Assembly: GCF_045124755.1 (NCBI RefSeq)
Contig: NZ_JBGVMK010000096.1
DNA length: 64,000 bases
Source of the DNA: Succinimonas sp045124755
Lineage (GTDB): Bacteria; Pseudomonadota; Gammaproteobacteria; Enterobacterales; Succinivibrionaceae
Direction: 5' to 3' (one strand)
Positions 1 to 8,630 of the stretch are shown piece after piece (the first letter of the stretch is position 1; each line of letters opens with the position of its first letter). Both the position numbers and the translations under genes were made by a program. Below the pieces are notes generated by a model. That model saw only the letters and a list, made by a program, of their open reading frames with translations, ran no database searches and was not told the origin of the DNA.

Positions 1-1081
1 ACTGATCCGGCTCATCATGAAAGAGGAGACCGAGTCTCCGGCCCACGATCCTGATAAGACTGGCGGGATCCTCGGCGGCAAATTTCCGGGAAAGATCCGG
101 ATCCGCGGCAATAATGCCGTTCATGCGGGCGGCATCCTCGGGAGAGGAGAACACCAAAAGAGCCGGCCGGGAATCCCGCTCCTCAAAATCCCGCTTCATG
201 ACATCGGAAAGCCGCTTGAAGTGTCCGGCGGCGGATTTGCCGCCGCCCCGCTCCGCGGCAGAAGCGGCCTTGCGGAGCTCCTGAGCCAGGATCTTAAGAA
301 TGTCAGGAGAGTCCTTCTTCCGGGAGCTCTTCTTAAGCTCCTCAAAGGAAAGCGTCCTTGTTTCGGCAAACAGTCTCTGGAACTCCCGCTGCTTGAATTC
401 ATCGGCCCAGAGAGACTGCTTTTTCCGGAAGTCATCCGTGTCCTTGCTGAGGTACCAGACCGCGCTCCCTGCGGTATCCCGGGTATTTCTCAGAAAATCA
501 TCGGTGTTCAGGAAAAGGGACATGTCAGAGGATCTTCCGAGAGCCCGCTTTTTCAGGAAACGGGTAAACTCTCTCCGGATCTTCCGCATAAGCACATTAA
601 GGGAAAACGCCGCATAGAGATTCATAAGCTGGATGCCGGGAGAATTCAGCCAGAGGCAGCTCCGGCTGTCAGCTCCCTGAAACCGGAAATGCGGCCCCAG
701 CACCAGATCCGGTTCCGCGTCCGGTTCCATCTCCAGCATGGCGGAAACCGGATAAACCGGCACCCGATCCACCCAGCGGTCGATATAGCACTCCGCATCG
801 ATGTCCAGAAAGAAGCCGGTGTTTTCAATAACCAGCATCACCACCCGGAATACGGGAGTTACCTTAAGAGTGAGGATAAAATCGCGTTTTTTTCTTTTCA
901 GGAGCCGGGCATCAAAGGACGGCAGCATCATATTGAACTGAAAATCCGGGATCTGCTCCAGAAACCTCCGGCGAATGCTTATGCCCAGACAGTTGAACTT
1001 TTCTGAAAAGCACACGGAATAGAAAAATTCCTTTATGACACATTCCTGAATACATTCCAGATCTTCAGCCATCGTTTCCAT
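1..1081 (-). CDS. Hypothetical protein, 3' end outside the window
   Basis: Reading the minus strand from an ATG at 1081 gives at least 360 codons with no stop before the window edge. I do not recognise the family. The visible part begins METMAEDLECIQ and is a mixed alpha/beta-looking soluble protein without signal peptide or membrane segments, with a charged helical stretch (many Lys/Arg/Glu) in the second half. An overlapping plus-strand frame is also open, but its translation is rich in His, Gly, Pro and Arg as expected for an antisense shadow. A second ATG lies three codons downstream and no strong ribosome-binding site decides between them. It diverges from the galM-like operon. Sure that it is coding, not of its function. 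Confidence 0.6.
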   Translation of the reverse strand, partial: METMAEDLECIQECVIKEFFYSVCFSEKFNCLGISIRRRFLEQIPDFQFNMMLPSFDARLLKRKKRDFILTLKVTPVFRVVMLVIENTGFFLDIDAECYIDRWVDRVPVYPVSAMLEMEPDAEPDLVLGPHFRFQGADSRSCLWLNSPGIQLMNLYAAFSLNVLMRKIRREFTRFLKKRALGRSSDMSLFLNTDDFLRNTRDTAGSAVWYLSKDTDDFRKKQSLWADEFKQREFQRLFAETRTLSFEELKKSSRKKDSPDILKILAQELRKAASAAERGGGKSAAGHFKRLSDVMKRDFEERDSRPALLVFSSPEDAARMNGIIAADPDLSRKFAAEDPASLIRIVGRRLGLLFHDEPDQ

Positions 1082-1481
1082 CAGTAAAAAATCCCCTGAT
1101 ACGCCATACTTTAATTATTTTACTCCTTACTCAGTTTTTCCCCGACAACTTTATGGCATTCTTTGCATATTTTCAGAAAATATGCAAAGAACGGGGGTTT
1201 TCCGAGGGCGGAAACACCGAAAATGAGCCGCTCCCGGGAGTAAAAACGTGTGAATGGCAGGATAAGCCGGAATTCGGGAACGCCTCCCGGGGAAGCCCGG
1301 AATATGCCGGCAAAAACTGTCACGCAAATTCCCGGAAAAAATCTATAATATTGAAAACTGATGCCTGGCGGTTCTCAGGCATTTTAAGAACCCCGCGGCC
1401 GGATCCCCTGAATTATTCCCGGCCTGAAAGCTTCATAAGAGCAAGTCTTTTACAGTAACAGCAACAGAAAGAAACAGGAAT
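1082..1481. other. Divergent intergenic region with one perfect hairpin
   Basis: About 400 bases between the divergent unknown gene and the galM-like operon. Apart from the inverted repeat at 1159-1191 and a TATAAT hexamer at 1344-1349 without a convincing -35 partner, I see no gene. Short open frames here overlap on both strands and lack ribosome-binding sites. Confidence 0.4.
1159..1191. repeat. Perfect inverted repeat, 15-bp arms and 3-base loop
   Basis: TTCTTTGCATATTTT (1159-1173), loop CAG, then its exact reverse complement (1177-1191). There is no clean T-run on either side, so it is not a standard intrinsic terminator. Its place between two divergent genes suits a regulator-binding site or an RNA hairpin in a long 5' leader. 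Confidence 0.6.
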
Positions 1482-3809
1482 ATGGTTATGGACGCCAAAA
1501 ACCCGGAAAAAACCGTAACTCCCGCCGAATCCGCGGCTTCACTGCCCGAGGCCGAACCTCTCGTTAACGAAAAGCCCCTGTCCGCGGAGACTGTCTCTGT
1601 AATTCCCGTAAAGGACACTCCGGAAAAAGCGGCAGCAACAGCCGAAAAACCAGAAGCAGCAAAAACAAAGGATCCGGAGGTGCCGGCGGAAGAGGATACC
1701 GCCCTCCCGGAAGCGAAAAAGCCGGTGGAAATCCCCGGCTCCCTCCGGGACTGCGCTCCGGAAGGTTCGGAAGGCTCCCCTTTGGAAGAAGAGGCTGCCC
1801 CGGATAATAAAGAGGATAACGGAGACTCCGGGATAGCCCCGGAGGACAAGGCCAAGGACTCCGGAGAAGCAAGCCAGCCTTCTGAAAACATCTCTCCGGA
1901 AAACGCTTCTCCGGACAACACCGTGCCTGAAATCTCCTCTCTTAACCCCAAGCCCGAAGATGCCGCCTCCGAGATTCCGGCCGGCCCCCGGGCTCTGGAC
2001 GGAGAAGGCGGCCGGATCCCCCGCGAGCCGAAAACTCCCCCCGCTCCCCCGAAGCCGGCTGTCCGAGAGCGCCGGGTCATCGATCCCCTGCTCTTTATCA
2101 CCTATTCCGGCAAGCCCGAGCCCGGGGACTTCTCGGACACCCCTCCGGCCGCCCGGAATCAGAATGAGGTTCTGGAGGATTCCCAAAAGGCGGACACCAC
2201 CTGGCTCCACGCCCTGCCGTATTCCGAGGGGGCTGTGATAAACACCATCACCAATGCGCAGGGAAACACCGTGACCATTATGGACTGGGGCGCCACCGTG
2301 CTGGACTTTTCGGTATGGGATCCCGCAAAGAAGCTGGTCTATCACCCGGTGTTAGGCACCAAGCCCTCCCGCTATGCGGAGCAGAGGATCCAGCTGGGAG
2401 CCACCGTGGGCCGGGTAGCTAACCGCATTGCTCATGGCTCCTTCCGGCTCAACGGCACTGATTACAATCTGGTGCGGGACTCGTTTTCAGAGCATACCCT
2501 CCACGGGGGCATTGCAGGATTTTCGGAAAAGAGATTTACCTTCACCAAAATCACTCCCGCCTCCGTTACCCTGAAGCTGGTGTCCCCGGATATGGATAAC
2601 GGCTTCCCCGGCAATCTCACCCTGGAGGTTACCTATACCCTGGATGACGAAAACGCCCTCCATATTGACTACCAGGCAGTTACCTCCCGGGATACTCCCG
2701 TTAACATTACCAGCCATATCTACTGGAATCTCAGCCTCCGGAACAGTCTTGAGGGGCAGTTCCTCAAGGCGGAAAAGGCGGAGATCCTCACCAGTGACGA
2801 AAGCGGCATTCCGGACGGCGGGGTGACCTCTCAGGAGGACTCGCCCCTGGACTTTTCCGGCATCCTGCCCCTTTCCTACAACATTGAGGCCGCCACGGAA
2901 TGCTATCCCTTTGACGGCATCGATCACACCCTGGCCTTCCGGGATCCCCGGCTGCCGGAGGGGGCTTCGGTGTTTGACACTCAGGATCCCGACAGCTGCC
3001 CGGTTTATCTCATGGCCGAGCTTTACTGTCCGGAAACCATGATGACCCTCGAGGTCTATTCGGATTATCCCGCCCTTCAGGTATACAGCGGGAACGCCCT
3101 GGAGGGCGTGCCGGGACGCACTCCGAACAAGGTGTACCGGAAGCACGAGGGCATTGCGCTGGAGCCGGAATATTTTCCGGATGCGGTGAATCAGCCCCGG
3201 CTTTTGACCCGCTGTCCGGTGCTCAGGGCCGGAAAGACCTTTAAGAAATCCATTGTGTACAAGATCGTGCAGAACAGGATTCCGGAGATCCTGGAGCCTC
3301 TGGAGGTGCTGGAGGAGGAGTTCGCCGCCCTGGAAGCAAAAGACCGGAACGCCGGAGAGCCTTACTTCAGAGACTGCTATGCCGTAACCCCGGACAATCC
3401 GGAATGCCGGGAGCTTCCGGAACAGCCGGCCTCCGCAAAATCCGCCCCGAAGGATCCGGCCTCTGAAACCGGCGCCAAACCACAGACAAACGCCCCGAGA
3501 GATGAAGATAATAAGTTATCCCGCAGTGCCGCGCCGCTGAAATCCGGATCTGCCCCGGGCAAAGAGGGGCATTCTGAAGCCGGAGCGCAGGCTTTAAAAC
3601 AGGAGGATCTCTCCCCTTTAGCCTCCGGAGCTGACGATGCAAAGACTGCGCAGGGCCTGGGATCTGCTTCCGGGGACAGCCTGCCTGCGGAAGCTCCTAA
3701 GCAAAAATATGCCGCGGAAAACCCCTTCTTCCGGGACACCGCCCGGGAAAGCGCCCTTTCCGGTTCCGGCGCCGCCGAAACCGCCGCCCCCGGGACGGAT
3801 CACCGGTAA
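1482..3809 (+). CDS. Aldose 1-epimerase (galactose mutarotase)-like protein with long disordered tails
   Basis: The centre (about residues 245-600) is a galactose mutarotase-like domain that would interconvert alpha and beta anomers of hexoses. Family motifs visible: GATVGRVANRI near 305-315, LHGG near 340, SHIYWNL near 410 with the general-acid His, and GIALEPEYFPDA near 557-568 with the catalytic Glu. Family members are usually 300-350 residues. This one is 775, with about 240 N-terminal and 175 C-terminal residues of low-complexity Pro/Glu/Ala/Lys/Ser sequence. No signal peptide is seen. Two ATGs (1482, 1488) follow an AGGAAT motif. It is the first gene of a run with the KfrA-like genes (24-base gap), which suggests a non-metabolic or scaffolding role, but that is inference. 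Confidence 0.75.
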   Translation: MVMDAKNPEKTVTPAESAASLPEAEPLVNEKPLSAETVSVIPVKDTPEKAAATAEKPEAAKTKDPEVPAEEDTALPEAKKPVEIPGSLRDCAPEGSEGSPLEEEAAPDNKEDNGDSGIAPEDKAKDSGEASQPSENISPENASPDNTVPEISSLNPKPEDAASEIPAGPRALDGEGGRIPREPKTPPAPPKPAVRERRVIDPLLFITYSGKPEPGDFSDTPPAARNQNEVLEDSQKADTTWLHALPYSEGAVINTITNAQGNTVTIMDWGATVLDFSVWDPAKKLVYHPVLGTKPSRYAEQRIQLGATVGRVANRIAHGSFRLNGTDYNLVRDSFSEHTLHGGIAGFSEKRFTFTKITPASVTLKLVSPDMDNGFPGNLTLEVTYTLDDENALHIDYQAVTSRDTPVNITSHIYWNLSLRNSLEGQFLKAEKAEILTSDESGIPDGGVTSQEDSPLDFSGILPLSYNIEAATECYPFDGIDHTLAFRDPRLPEGASVFDTQDPDSCPVYLMAELYCPETMMTLEVYSDYPALQVYSGNALEGVPGRTPNKVYRKHEGIALEPEYFPDAVNQPRLLTRCPVLRAGKTFKKSIVYKIVQNRIPEILEPLEVLEEEFAALEAKDRNAGEPYFRDCYAVTPDNPECRELPEQPASAKSAPKDPASETGAKPQTNAPRDEDNKLSRSAAPLKSGSAPGKEGHSEAGAQALKQEDLSPLASGADDAKTAQGLGSASGDSLPAEAPKQKYAAENPFFRDTARESALSGSGAAETAAPGTDHR

Positions 3810-3833
3810 CACCTGAGGGAGAAGAGCCGGCAA

Positions 3834-4469
3834 ATGGATCAGGTAACACATGATGAAATCCTGGCAGCGGCCCGGAAGCTTCTGGCAGCGGGCTCTCCTC
3901 TGAGCCTGAACCGCATCCGGGAAATGACCGGCCGGGGCTCCTACAGCACCATCAGAAAGGTGCTGGAGGAGCATCGGCTCTCCACGCCCCGGATCTCCAA
4001 AACCAGTTATCTGAAAAACCGGGCCGGCGCCTCCGGGGAGGCGGAAACCGCCCGGGTGCTTTATGAAACCAATCTGACCATTGCCAGAGTGCAGGGACAT
4101 ATCGAGGAGCTGGAAAAAGAACGCGAGGCACTGGAAAACCCCGCTCTTATCGGAGAGTATGTTTTTTTATATGCCCTGGCTCAAATCGTCCTCCGGCATC
4201 TTCCGGAAAGAAGCGATCTCCCGGATTTTCTGACCGGAGTCCGCCCGGATCGGGTGCTGACCCGGGAGGTGGCGGATCTCTCGGAGGGCACCATAAAGCA
4301 TCTGAAATCTCTGGTGATCCGGCACTTCATCGCGGAAACCGAAAACATCAAAAACTCCCCCAGAGCAGCGGAATTTGCCGGCGGCACGGAAAGCCTGAAT
4401 GCCATTATCAGGATGCTGGAGGATCTTACTGAAAGGAACCGGAGCTATGCCCAGGCTTACCATTACTGA
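3834..4469 (+). CDS. KfrA-N-type DNA-binding protein (first of two)
   Basis: 211 residues. The first ~45 residues match the KfrA N-terminal DNA-binding type: a helix-turn-helix with the signature G-R/H-G-S-Y-S-T-I followed by a short helix. KfrA proteins are plasmid-borne transcriptional autoregulators and segregation accessories with long coiled coils. Here the rest is a moderately helical region (glutamate-rich stretch near 85-105), shorter than plasmid KfrA. Its 3' end overlaps the next gene, a paralogue with the same signature, by 23 bases, implying coupled translation. Target DNA unknown. Confidence 0.7.
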   Translation: MDQVTHDEILAAARKLLAAGSPLSLNRIREMTGRGSYSTIRKVLEEHRLSTPRISKTSYLKNRAGASGEAETARVLYETNLTIARVQGHIEELEKEREALENPALIGEYVFLYALAQIVLRHLPERSDLPDFLTGVRPDRVLTREVADLSEGTIKHLKSLVIRHFIAETENIKNSPRAAEFAGGTESLNAIIRMLEDLTERNRSYAQAYHY

Positions 4470-5112
4470 AGTGCAACAGGCCCGGGACGCCCTCAGGGCC
4501 CGGCAGCAGCCGGTAACCGTCATCAGTATCCGGAATGCTCTGGGCCACGGCTCCTACAGCACCATTACCAGGCTGCTTAAGGAGCTTCAGGAATCCGGGA
4601 CGGCTGATGCGGAGAGCGCGGGAAATGCCGCAGGGAACACCGCCGGAAATTCAGCTTCTGAAAAAGCTCCCGGGGACACCGGCACAGCCGGCGCCCCGGG
4701 GGCTGCCGCCCCTCCTCCGCAAGCAGGAAACCATAAAGCTGAAGAAGATGCCGGAGGGTATCTTCCGGACATTCTTTCGGAAAAGAACCGGGAACTGGAA
4801 CGGCTCCGCAACCGGGAGCTTTCGCTTACCGGTCTCGTGCTCCGGAACCGCCGGGAGATCACCGGCCCTCTTAATGACGCCATCGGCATTTTGAGATACT
4901 TCCTCAGAAGAACTTTGGACGAAGGTTTTGCCGCGGAGATTCCGGGAGACCTTATCAGGCTTCTCAGGATGCTCAGGGAGCATGGCAGCCTGAATGGTCT
5001 TCAGGATCATGCGGGATCCTTTCAGGATGACACGGAACGCCTGATGCGGGCTATGCTGCTCCGAAACTCCCGCCGGAATGACAAACAGAAAACAGGAGCT
5101 CCGGACAAATGA
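4447..5112 (+). CDS. KfrA-N-type DNA-binding protein (second of two)
   Basis: 221 residues from ATG 4447, chosen because GGAACCGGAGCT lies just upstream and the HTH begins at once. A longer frame from 4399 would prepend 16 residues from an overlapping frame. The N-terminal domain repeats the neighbour's signature (GHGSYSTITRLLKEL). A low-complexity Ala/Gly/Pro/Asn linker (about 50-100) joins it to a helical C-terminal half rich in Arg, Glu and Leu. Two adjacent but diverged copies suggest a heteromeric DNA-binding pair. The stop overlaps the next start in an ATGA arrangement. Confidence 0.7.
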   Translation: MPRLTITEVQQARDALRARQQPVTVISIRNALGHGSYSTITRLLKELQESGTADAESAGNAAGNTAGNSASEKAPGDTGTAGAPGAAAPPPQAGNHKAEEDAGGYLPDILSEKNRELERLRNRELSLTGLVLRNRREITGPLNDAIGILRYFLRRTLDEGFAAEIPGDLIRLLRMLREHGSLNGLQDHAGSFQDDTERLMRAMLLRNSRRNDKQKTGAPDK

Positions 5113-5663
5113 CCACTCCCGAAAAGACCAACCCCGAAGACAGCGGTGCTCTTTATCCCCTCTACAATATCTCCGAAGACATTGTCTGGCTTCCGGACAT
5201 GAAGGAGGCGGACTTTCTGCTGGATCCCGAGATTCGTCCCCGGGTAACCGGACGGGGAGCTCTGGAAATATTCCTGGAACAGGAGAGTTCCGATGATGAG
5301 ATCCGGGAGAGCCTGACCGCCAAATCCCGGGAGCTGGGCAGCAACTACATTATTGATGTCAGGAAACACCGTCCGGGCAGGTTTCCGGCGCTTAGCTTCT
5401 GGTCTCTGAAACACTCAAAGTCCGCCCTCCGCATCACCGCTATTCTCATTCTGGCAGCCCGGGAAAACGGCTTTACCGACAGTGCGGAGACACATGACAT
5501 GAATGACTACTACATTACCAGCCGTTCCTGCGACACCGCCCATCTCCTGAAAAGACTGCCGCCGCCCAAAGAAGATAAGGCAGGGCTTATTCTCAGCGCG
5601 CTGGCCGGACTGGTTTTACTGATCGCTTTCTTTATCAGCACAGGGATCCTGTTTATGAAATAG
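5109..5663 (+). CDS. Tail-anchored membrane protein of the KfrA-like operon
   Basis: 184 residues, starting in an ATGA overlap with the preceding gene, so translationally coupled. The first ~150 residues are soluble with no motif I recognise. The last ~25 (GLILSALAGLVLLIAFFIS and beyond) form one hydrophobic helix ending four residues from the C-terminus, as in a tail-anchored inner-membrane protein facing the cytoplasm. Linkage to two DNA-binding proteins raises the possibility of tethering DNA or a regulator to the membrane (inference). Confidence 0.65.
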   Translation: MTTPEKTNPEDSGALYPLYNISEDIVWLPDMKEADFLLDPEIRPRVTGRGALEIFLEQESSDDEIRESLTAKSRELGSNYIIDVRKHRPGRFPALSFWSLKHSKSALRITAILILAARENGFTDSAETHDMNDYYITSRSCDTAHLLKRLPPPKEDKAGLILSALAGLVLLIAFFISTGILFMK

Positions 5664-5950
5664 AGCGCCGTTTTGAAGCAGCGTAAGCGGGAGCGCTGAA
5701 CTGAACGGAAATTAACCGGGATCGGGCTGGTATCCGGAAATCAGGGCTGCCGCGCTCTCATGAAACGGAAAATCTCAGAAGGCATATAGGGCTCACGTTA
5801 TCGGATATTATTGTCCAAACAGACGCATCACCTGAAGATCTTTAGGCCTCCCGAAAACTCCATATTCCCCCATCCTCCTTTCCCCTTGGTTTCCGGCAGA
5901 TTCTGCAGAGCTGCCTTTTGCACGCCCCGCAGCTCCGTTTCTCCGGAAAC
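5664..5950. other. Non-coding stretch before leader copy 1
   Basis: I find no supported gene or strong terminator. The only open frames are short, overlapping and without ribosome-binding sites. The homologous leader unit begins at about 5951. Confidence 0.3.
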
Positions 5951-6199
5951 TGAACCTCGCCGGTGTCCAAACCGAAGCTTTTTTTCAAACGATGGCAAAT
6001 ATGCGACATACTTCAAATTTTTAAAATATGTGCTATTTCTATCTGATTTTTCCTAGACTTTATACGCTTCATTTTAATACTATACAGATATGCAGAACGG
6101 ACTGGGGAATTTCCGGTACGGCCGCCTCCTTCACCGTGCGAGCCTTCTGTTCTGCAATTCTGTTCAATTCCTTTCAATTCAGTTTCCTTTAGGTGTGTT
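5951..6199 (+). repeat. Leader repeat, copy 1 (upstream of FtsK-like gene)
   Basis: This ~250-base segment is repeated at 7748-7996 with high identity, from TGAACCTCGCCGGTG up to the start codon. Shared blocks include CAAATATGCGACAT, TTTTTAAAATATGTG, TATCTGATTTTTCCTAGAC, CGGTACGGCCGC and a final TTCAATTCAGTTTCCT before GGTGTGTTATG. The similarity continues into the first codons of both genes (M-x-F-D-D). It reads as a shared promoter and 5' leader. Confidence 0.8.
6054..6083 (+). promoter_or_regulatory. Putative sigma-70 promoter in leader copy 1
   Basis: TAGACT at 6054-6059 and TACTAT at 6078-6083, spaced 18 bases, conserved in the same place in copy 2. This puts transcription start around 6090, leaving a ~110-base leader. 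Confidence 0.5.
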
Positions 6200-7549
6200 A
6201 TGACTTTCGACGACAAAAGACCGGTTTATCCTGAAACGGGAGACTCCGCCAGAGCGGAGACGGACGAGATGGCGGACAACCTGGATCAGGTGCTTAAGGA
6301 CTGCAGCATCAAGGCTCATGTGGCCTGTGAACCCGCGCTGGATGCTGACGGCAATCAGACCTATGATGCCAAGGGCAATCTCATAACCCGGAAGCTGTAC
6401 GACTGCGGTCCTGTAATTACCCGCTACTATCTGGATCTGGAACCGGGACAACCTTCCGGCGATCTGTGCAAGATCACCGCCGACATCGGCCGGGCGCTTC
6501 AGGCCGGGGGCGAGATCATGATTCAGTCTCAGATCAGCGGATCCTCTTATGTGGGAGTGGATATTCCCAGCAAGAAGAGACAGACCATCACCATGAGAGA
6601 GCTTCTGGAATCGCCGGAGTTTGTGAATTCCAGGGCCGCTCTTCCGGCTGTTCTGGGCCGGGATGTGTCCGGAAAGCCCTTTGTCTATGACGTTGCCCAG
6701 GCTCCCCATCTTCTTATTGCCGGTACCACCGGTTCCGGTAAGTCCGTGGGCATTAACGTGATTCTGGTTTCCCTGATGATGCGGCATACTCCGGAAACCC
6801 TTAGGCTGATTCTTATCGATCCGAAGCAGGTGGAATTTGCCGTTTACAAGGATGTGCCTCATCTGCTGACTCCGGTAATCACGGATATGCACAAGGCTCT
6901 TAGCGCTCTTAAGTGGGCCTGCGATGAAATGGAACGCCGCTACACCCTCCTGTCTCACTTTGAGGTGCGCAAGCTGGAGGTCTTTAATGAAAAGGTACGC
7001 CTGTGGAACAGCGAGGGCCAGCCCCGCAAGGATCCCACCTGGAATCCCCAGGACAGCATGGAGCCGGAGGCCCCGTATATTCAGCCGCTGCCCTTCATTT
7101 TTGTGGTGGCGGACGAATTTGCCGATATCATGCTCAGCCTGAAGAAGCAGAAGAGCGAATTTGAAAGCGCCATCTCCCGTATTGCGGCCAAAGGCCGAGC
7201 CGTGGGTATCCATCTTTTTCTGGCCACCCAGTCCCACCGCCTGGAGTTCATTACCGAAGAGATCAAGGACAGTATTCCGACCCGGATCGCCTTCAAGGTA
7301 AGCAGCGCCATCGAGTCGCAGCTGGTGCTGGGGGTTAAGGGAGCCGAAGGTCTTCTGGGCAGGGGTGACATGCTGGCCATACTTAACGGCGACACGGAGG
7401 AAATCCGCCGGCTGCACGGCGCCTTTGCCTCCGATGATGAAATCAGCATGTTCACCGCAGACTGGCGGGCCAGAGGCAAGCCGGAGTACGTGGACAAGAT
7501 TACCGAGATGCTGGCTGAACAGGATGCCGCGGATATCCCCGGCGGCTGA
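6200..7549 (+). CDS. Stand-alone FtsK/SpoIIIE-type DNA translocase motor
   Basis: 449 residues. It carries the FtsK alpha/beta motor: Walker A GTTGSGKS near 174-181, Walker B FIFVVADEFAD near 300-310, the LIDPKQVEF and VPHLLTPVITD motifs, LATQ, and IPTRIAF. FtsK and SpoIIIE pump double-stranded DNA at division or sporulation. This protein lacks the four N-terminal membrane helices, the long linker and the C-terminal gamma winged-helix domain that reads KOPS, ending soon after the motor. The usual LATQRPS is LATQSHR here. The start at 6200 follows AGGTG and matches the paralogous leader. It is probably a cytosolic accessory motor distinct from the cell-division ftsK; DNA-polarity reading would need a partner. 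Confidence 0.85.
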   Translation: MTFDDKRPVYPETGDSARAETDEMADNLDQVLKDCSIKAHVACEPALDADGNQTYDAKGNLITRKLYDCGPVITRYYLDLEPGQPSGDLCKITADIGRALQAGGEIMIQSQISGSSYVGVDIPSKKRQTITMRELLESPEFVNSRAALPAVLGRDVSGKPFVYDVAQAPHLLIAGTTGSGKSVGINVILVSLMMRHTPETLRLILIDPKQVEFAVYKDVPHLLTPVITDMHKALSALKWACDEMERRYTLLSHFEVRKLEVFNEKVRLWNSEGQPRKDPTWNPQDSMEPEAPYIQPLPFIFVVADEFADIMLSLKKQKSEFESAISRIAAKGRAVGIHLFLATQSHRLEFITEEIKDSIPTRIAFKVSSAIESQLVLGVKGAEGLLGRGDMLAILNGDTEEIRRLHGAFASDDEISMFTADWRARGKPEYVDKITEMLAEQDAADIPGG

Positions 7550-7747
7550 AACTCTCTAAAAACGATCCCCTGTATGTCAGGATCGCGGACTTCTTACCGG
7601 GATCTCAGGCTCCGGACAAGGCCGTAAGCATTTCCCTGATTCAGCGGCAGTTCAGCATCGGCTGCAACCACGCGGCCGGATTCGTAACTGCTCCGGCGCA
7701 GAAAGGAGCGGTGTCTCCGGCCGTCGGCGGCAACAGCTTCCGGAGCC

Positions 7748-7996
7748 TGAACCTCGCCGGTGTCCAAACCGGGGCATTCATTTCAAACGATCGCAAATAT
7801 GCGACATGTTTCACATTTTTAAAATATGTGTTATTTATATCTGATTTTTCCTAGACTTTATACACATCATTTTAATACTATATAGACATGCGGAACGGGC
7901 TGAGGGATTCCGGTACGGCCGCTTTTCTTCACCGCGCGAGCCTTCAGTTCCGCAATTATGTTCAATTCCTTTCAATTCAGTTTCCTGAGGTGTGTT
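7748..7996 (+). repeat. Leader repeat, copy 2 (upstream of small acidic protein)
   Basis: Second copy of the ~250-base leader, ending directly at ATG 7997. In this copy TCGCA-AATA-TGCGA (about 7792-7805) and CACAT-TTTTAAAA-TATGTG form near-perfect dyads, which copy 1 keeps only in part. They are candidate operator sites for a shared regulator. Confidence 0.8.
7852..7881 (+). promoter_or_regulatory. Putative sigma-70 promoter in leader copy 2
   Basis: TAGACT at 7852-7857 and TACTAT at 7876-7881 with an 18-base spacer, identical hexamers and spacing to copy 1. Conservation between diverged copies supports function. Confidence 0.5.
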
Positions 7997-8392
7997 ATGC
8001 ATTTCGATGACGATAACGAAATCGATGGCAATGTTCTTTACTGGGGTGATCGCAAGGAACTCCCGGAGGGCTGGGAACGGCTTAATGACGAGACCGCTGA
8101 TCTTCTCCTCTCCAAATCAAACGGGTGCAATCTCTGCGGGGAGTGGGTTATTGCTGCGGAAAAGGATTTTGACATGATCCTCGAAAAGTACGGCAAACGC
8201 GCTCATGTGGTGATGTTCCGGAAGGACATTCCCGATAGCCCGCGGGTTAATCCAAAGATTGGCACTTTTTACGATACGAATAAGAACCCGCTGGTGGTCG
8301 GAACCACCTTTGAGGAATTCGTGAACACCTGTAACAGCATTAACATATGCTGGGTCTGGATTGACTTTGCCGAGCTTCTGGCTGACGATTAG
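7997..8392 (+). CDS. Small acidic hypothetical protein sharing the FtsK-like gene's leader
   Basis: 131 residues from ATG 7997, chosen because TGAGGTGTGTT-ATG aligns exactly with the start of the FtsK-like gene. The longer frame from 7958 would begin inside the duplicated leader. The protein (MHFDDDNEIDGNVLYWGD...) is acidic and soluble, with a CNLC pair and Trp-rich ends, and I do not recognise a family. Co-regulation with the mini-FtsK is likely from the shared leader. A regulatory or adaptor role is only a guess. Confidence 0.65.
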   Translation: MHFDDDNEIDGNVLYWGDRKELPEGWERLNDETADLLLSKSNGCNLCGEWVIAAEKDFDMILEKYGKRAHVVMFRKDIPDSPRVNPKIGTFYDTNKNPLVVGTTFEEFVNTCNSINICWVWIDFAELLADD

Positions 8393-8630
8393 AACCTTGC
8401 GGAATTCCCGGGCCTCTCCAAATCAAGATCCCGAATAAGAGCCCGGATCCTCTGACTTTTCCTGAAAATGCTCCCCCGCCGTGCCTGCCGCCTCTTAGGT
8501 TTTGGCCCTTGTAAACAATGGTTTACCGGGGTTTGCGGCGGGGATCAGGAATTTAAAGAACGCCCCATCAGGATGGCGCAGAAAGAGATGTCGTGTCACA
8601 TAAGTTCGGCGTCAGGCCTTAGGCAGATGT

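Noticed and set aside
17..1006. Long plus-strand open frame (329 codons)
   Set aside because: Its translation is Gly/His/Pro/Arg-rich as expected from the complement of a GC-rich minus-strand gene, and no ribosome-binding site or family is seen. The minus-strand frame over the same bases reads as a real protein.
6200..7549. Cell-division ftsK itself
   Set aside because: It lacks the N-terminal membrane helices, the linker and the gamma domain and has a separate duplicated leader, so I call it only an FtsK-like motor.
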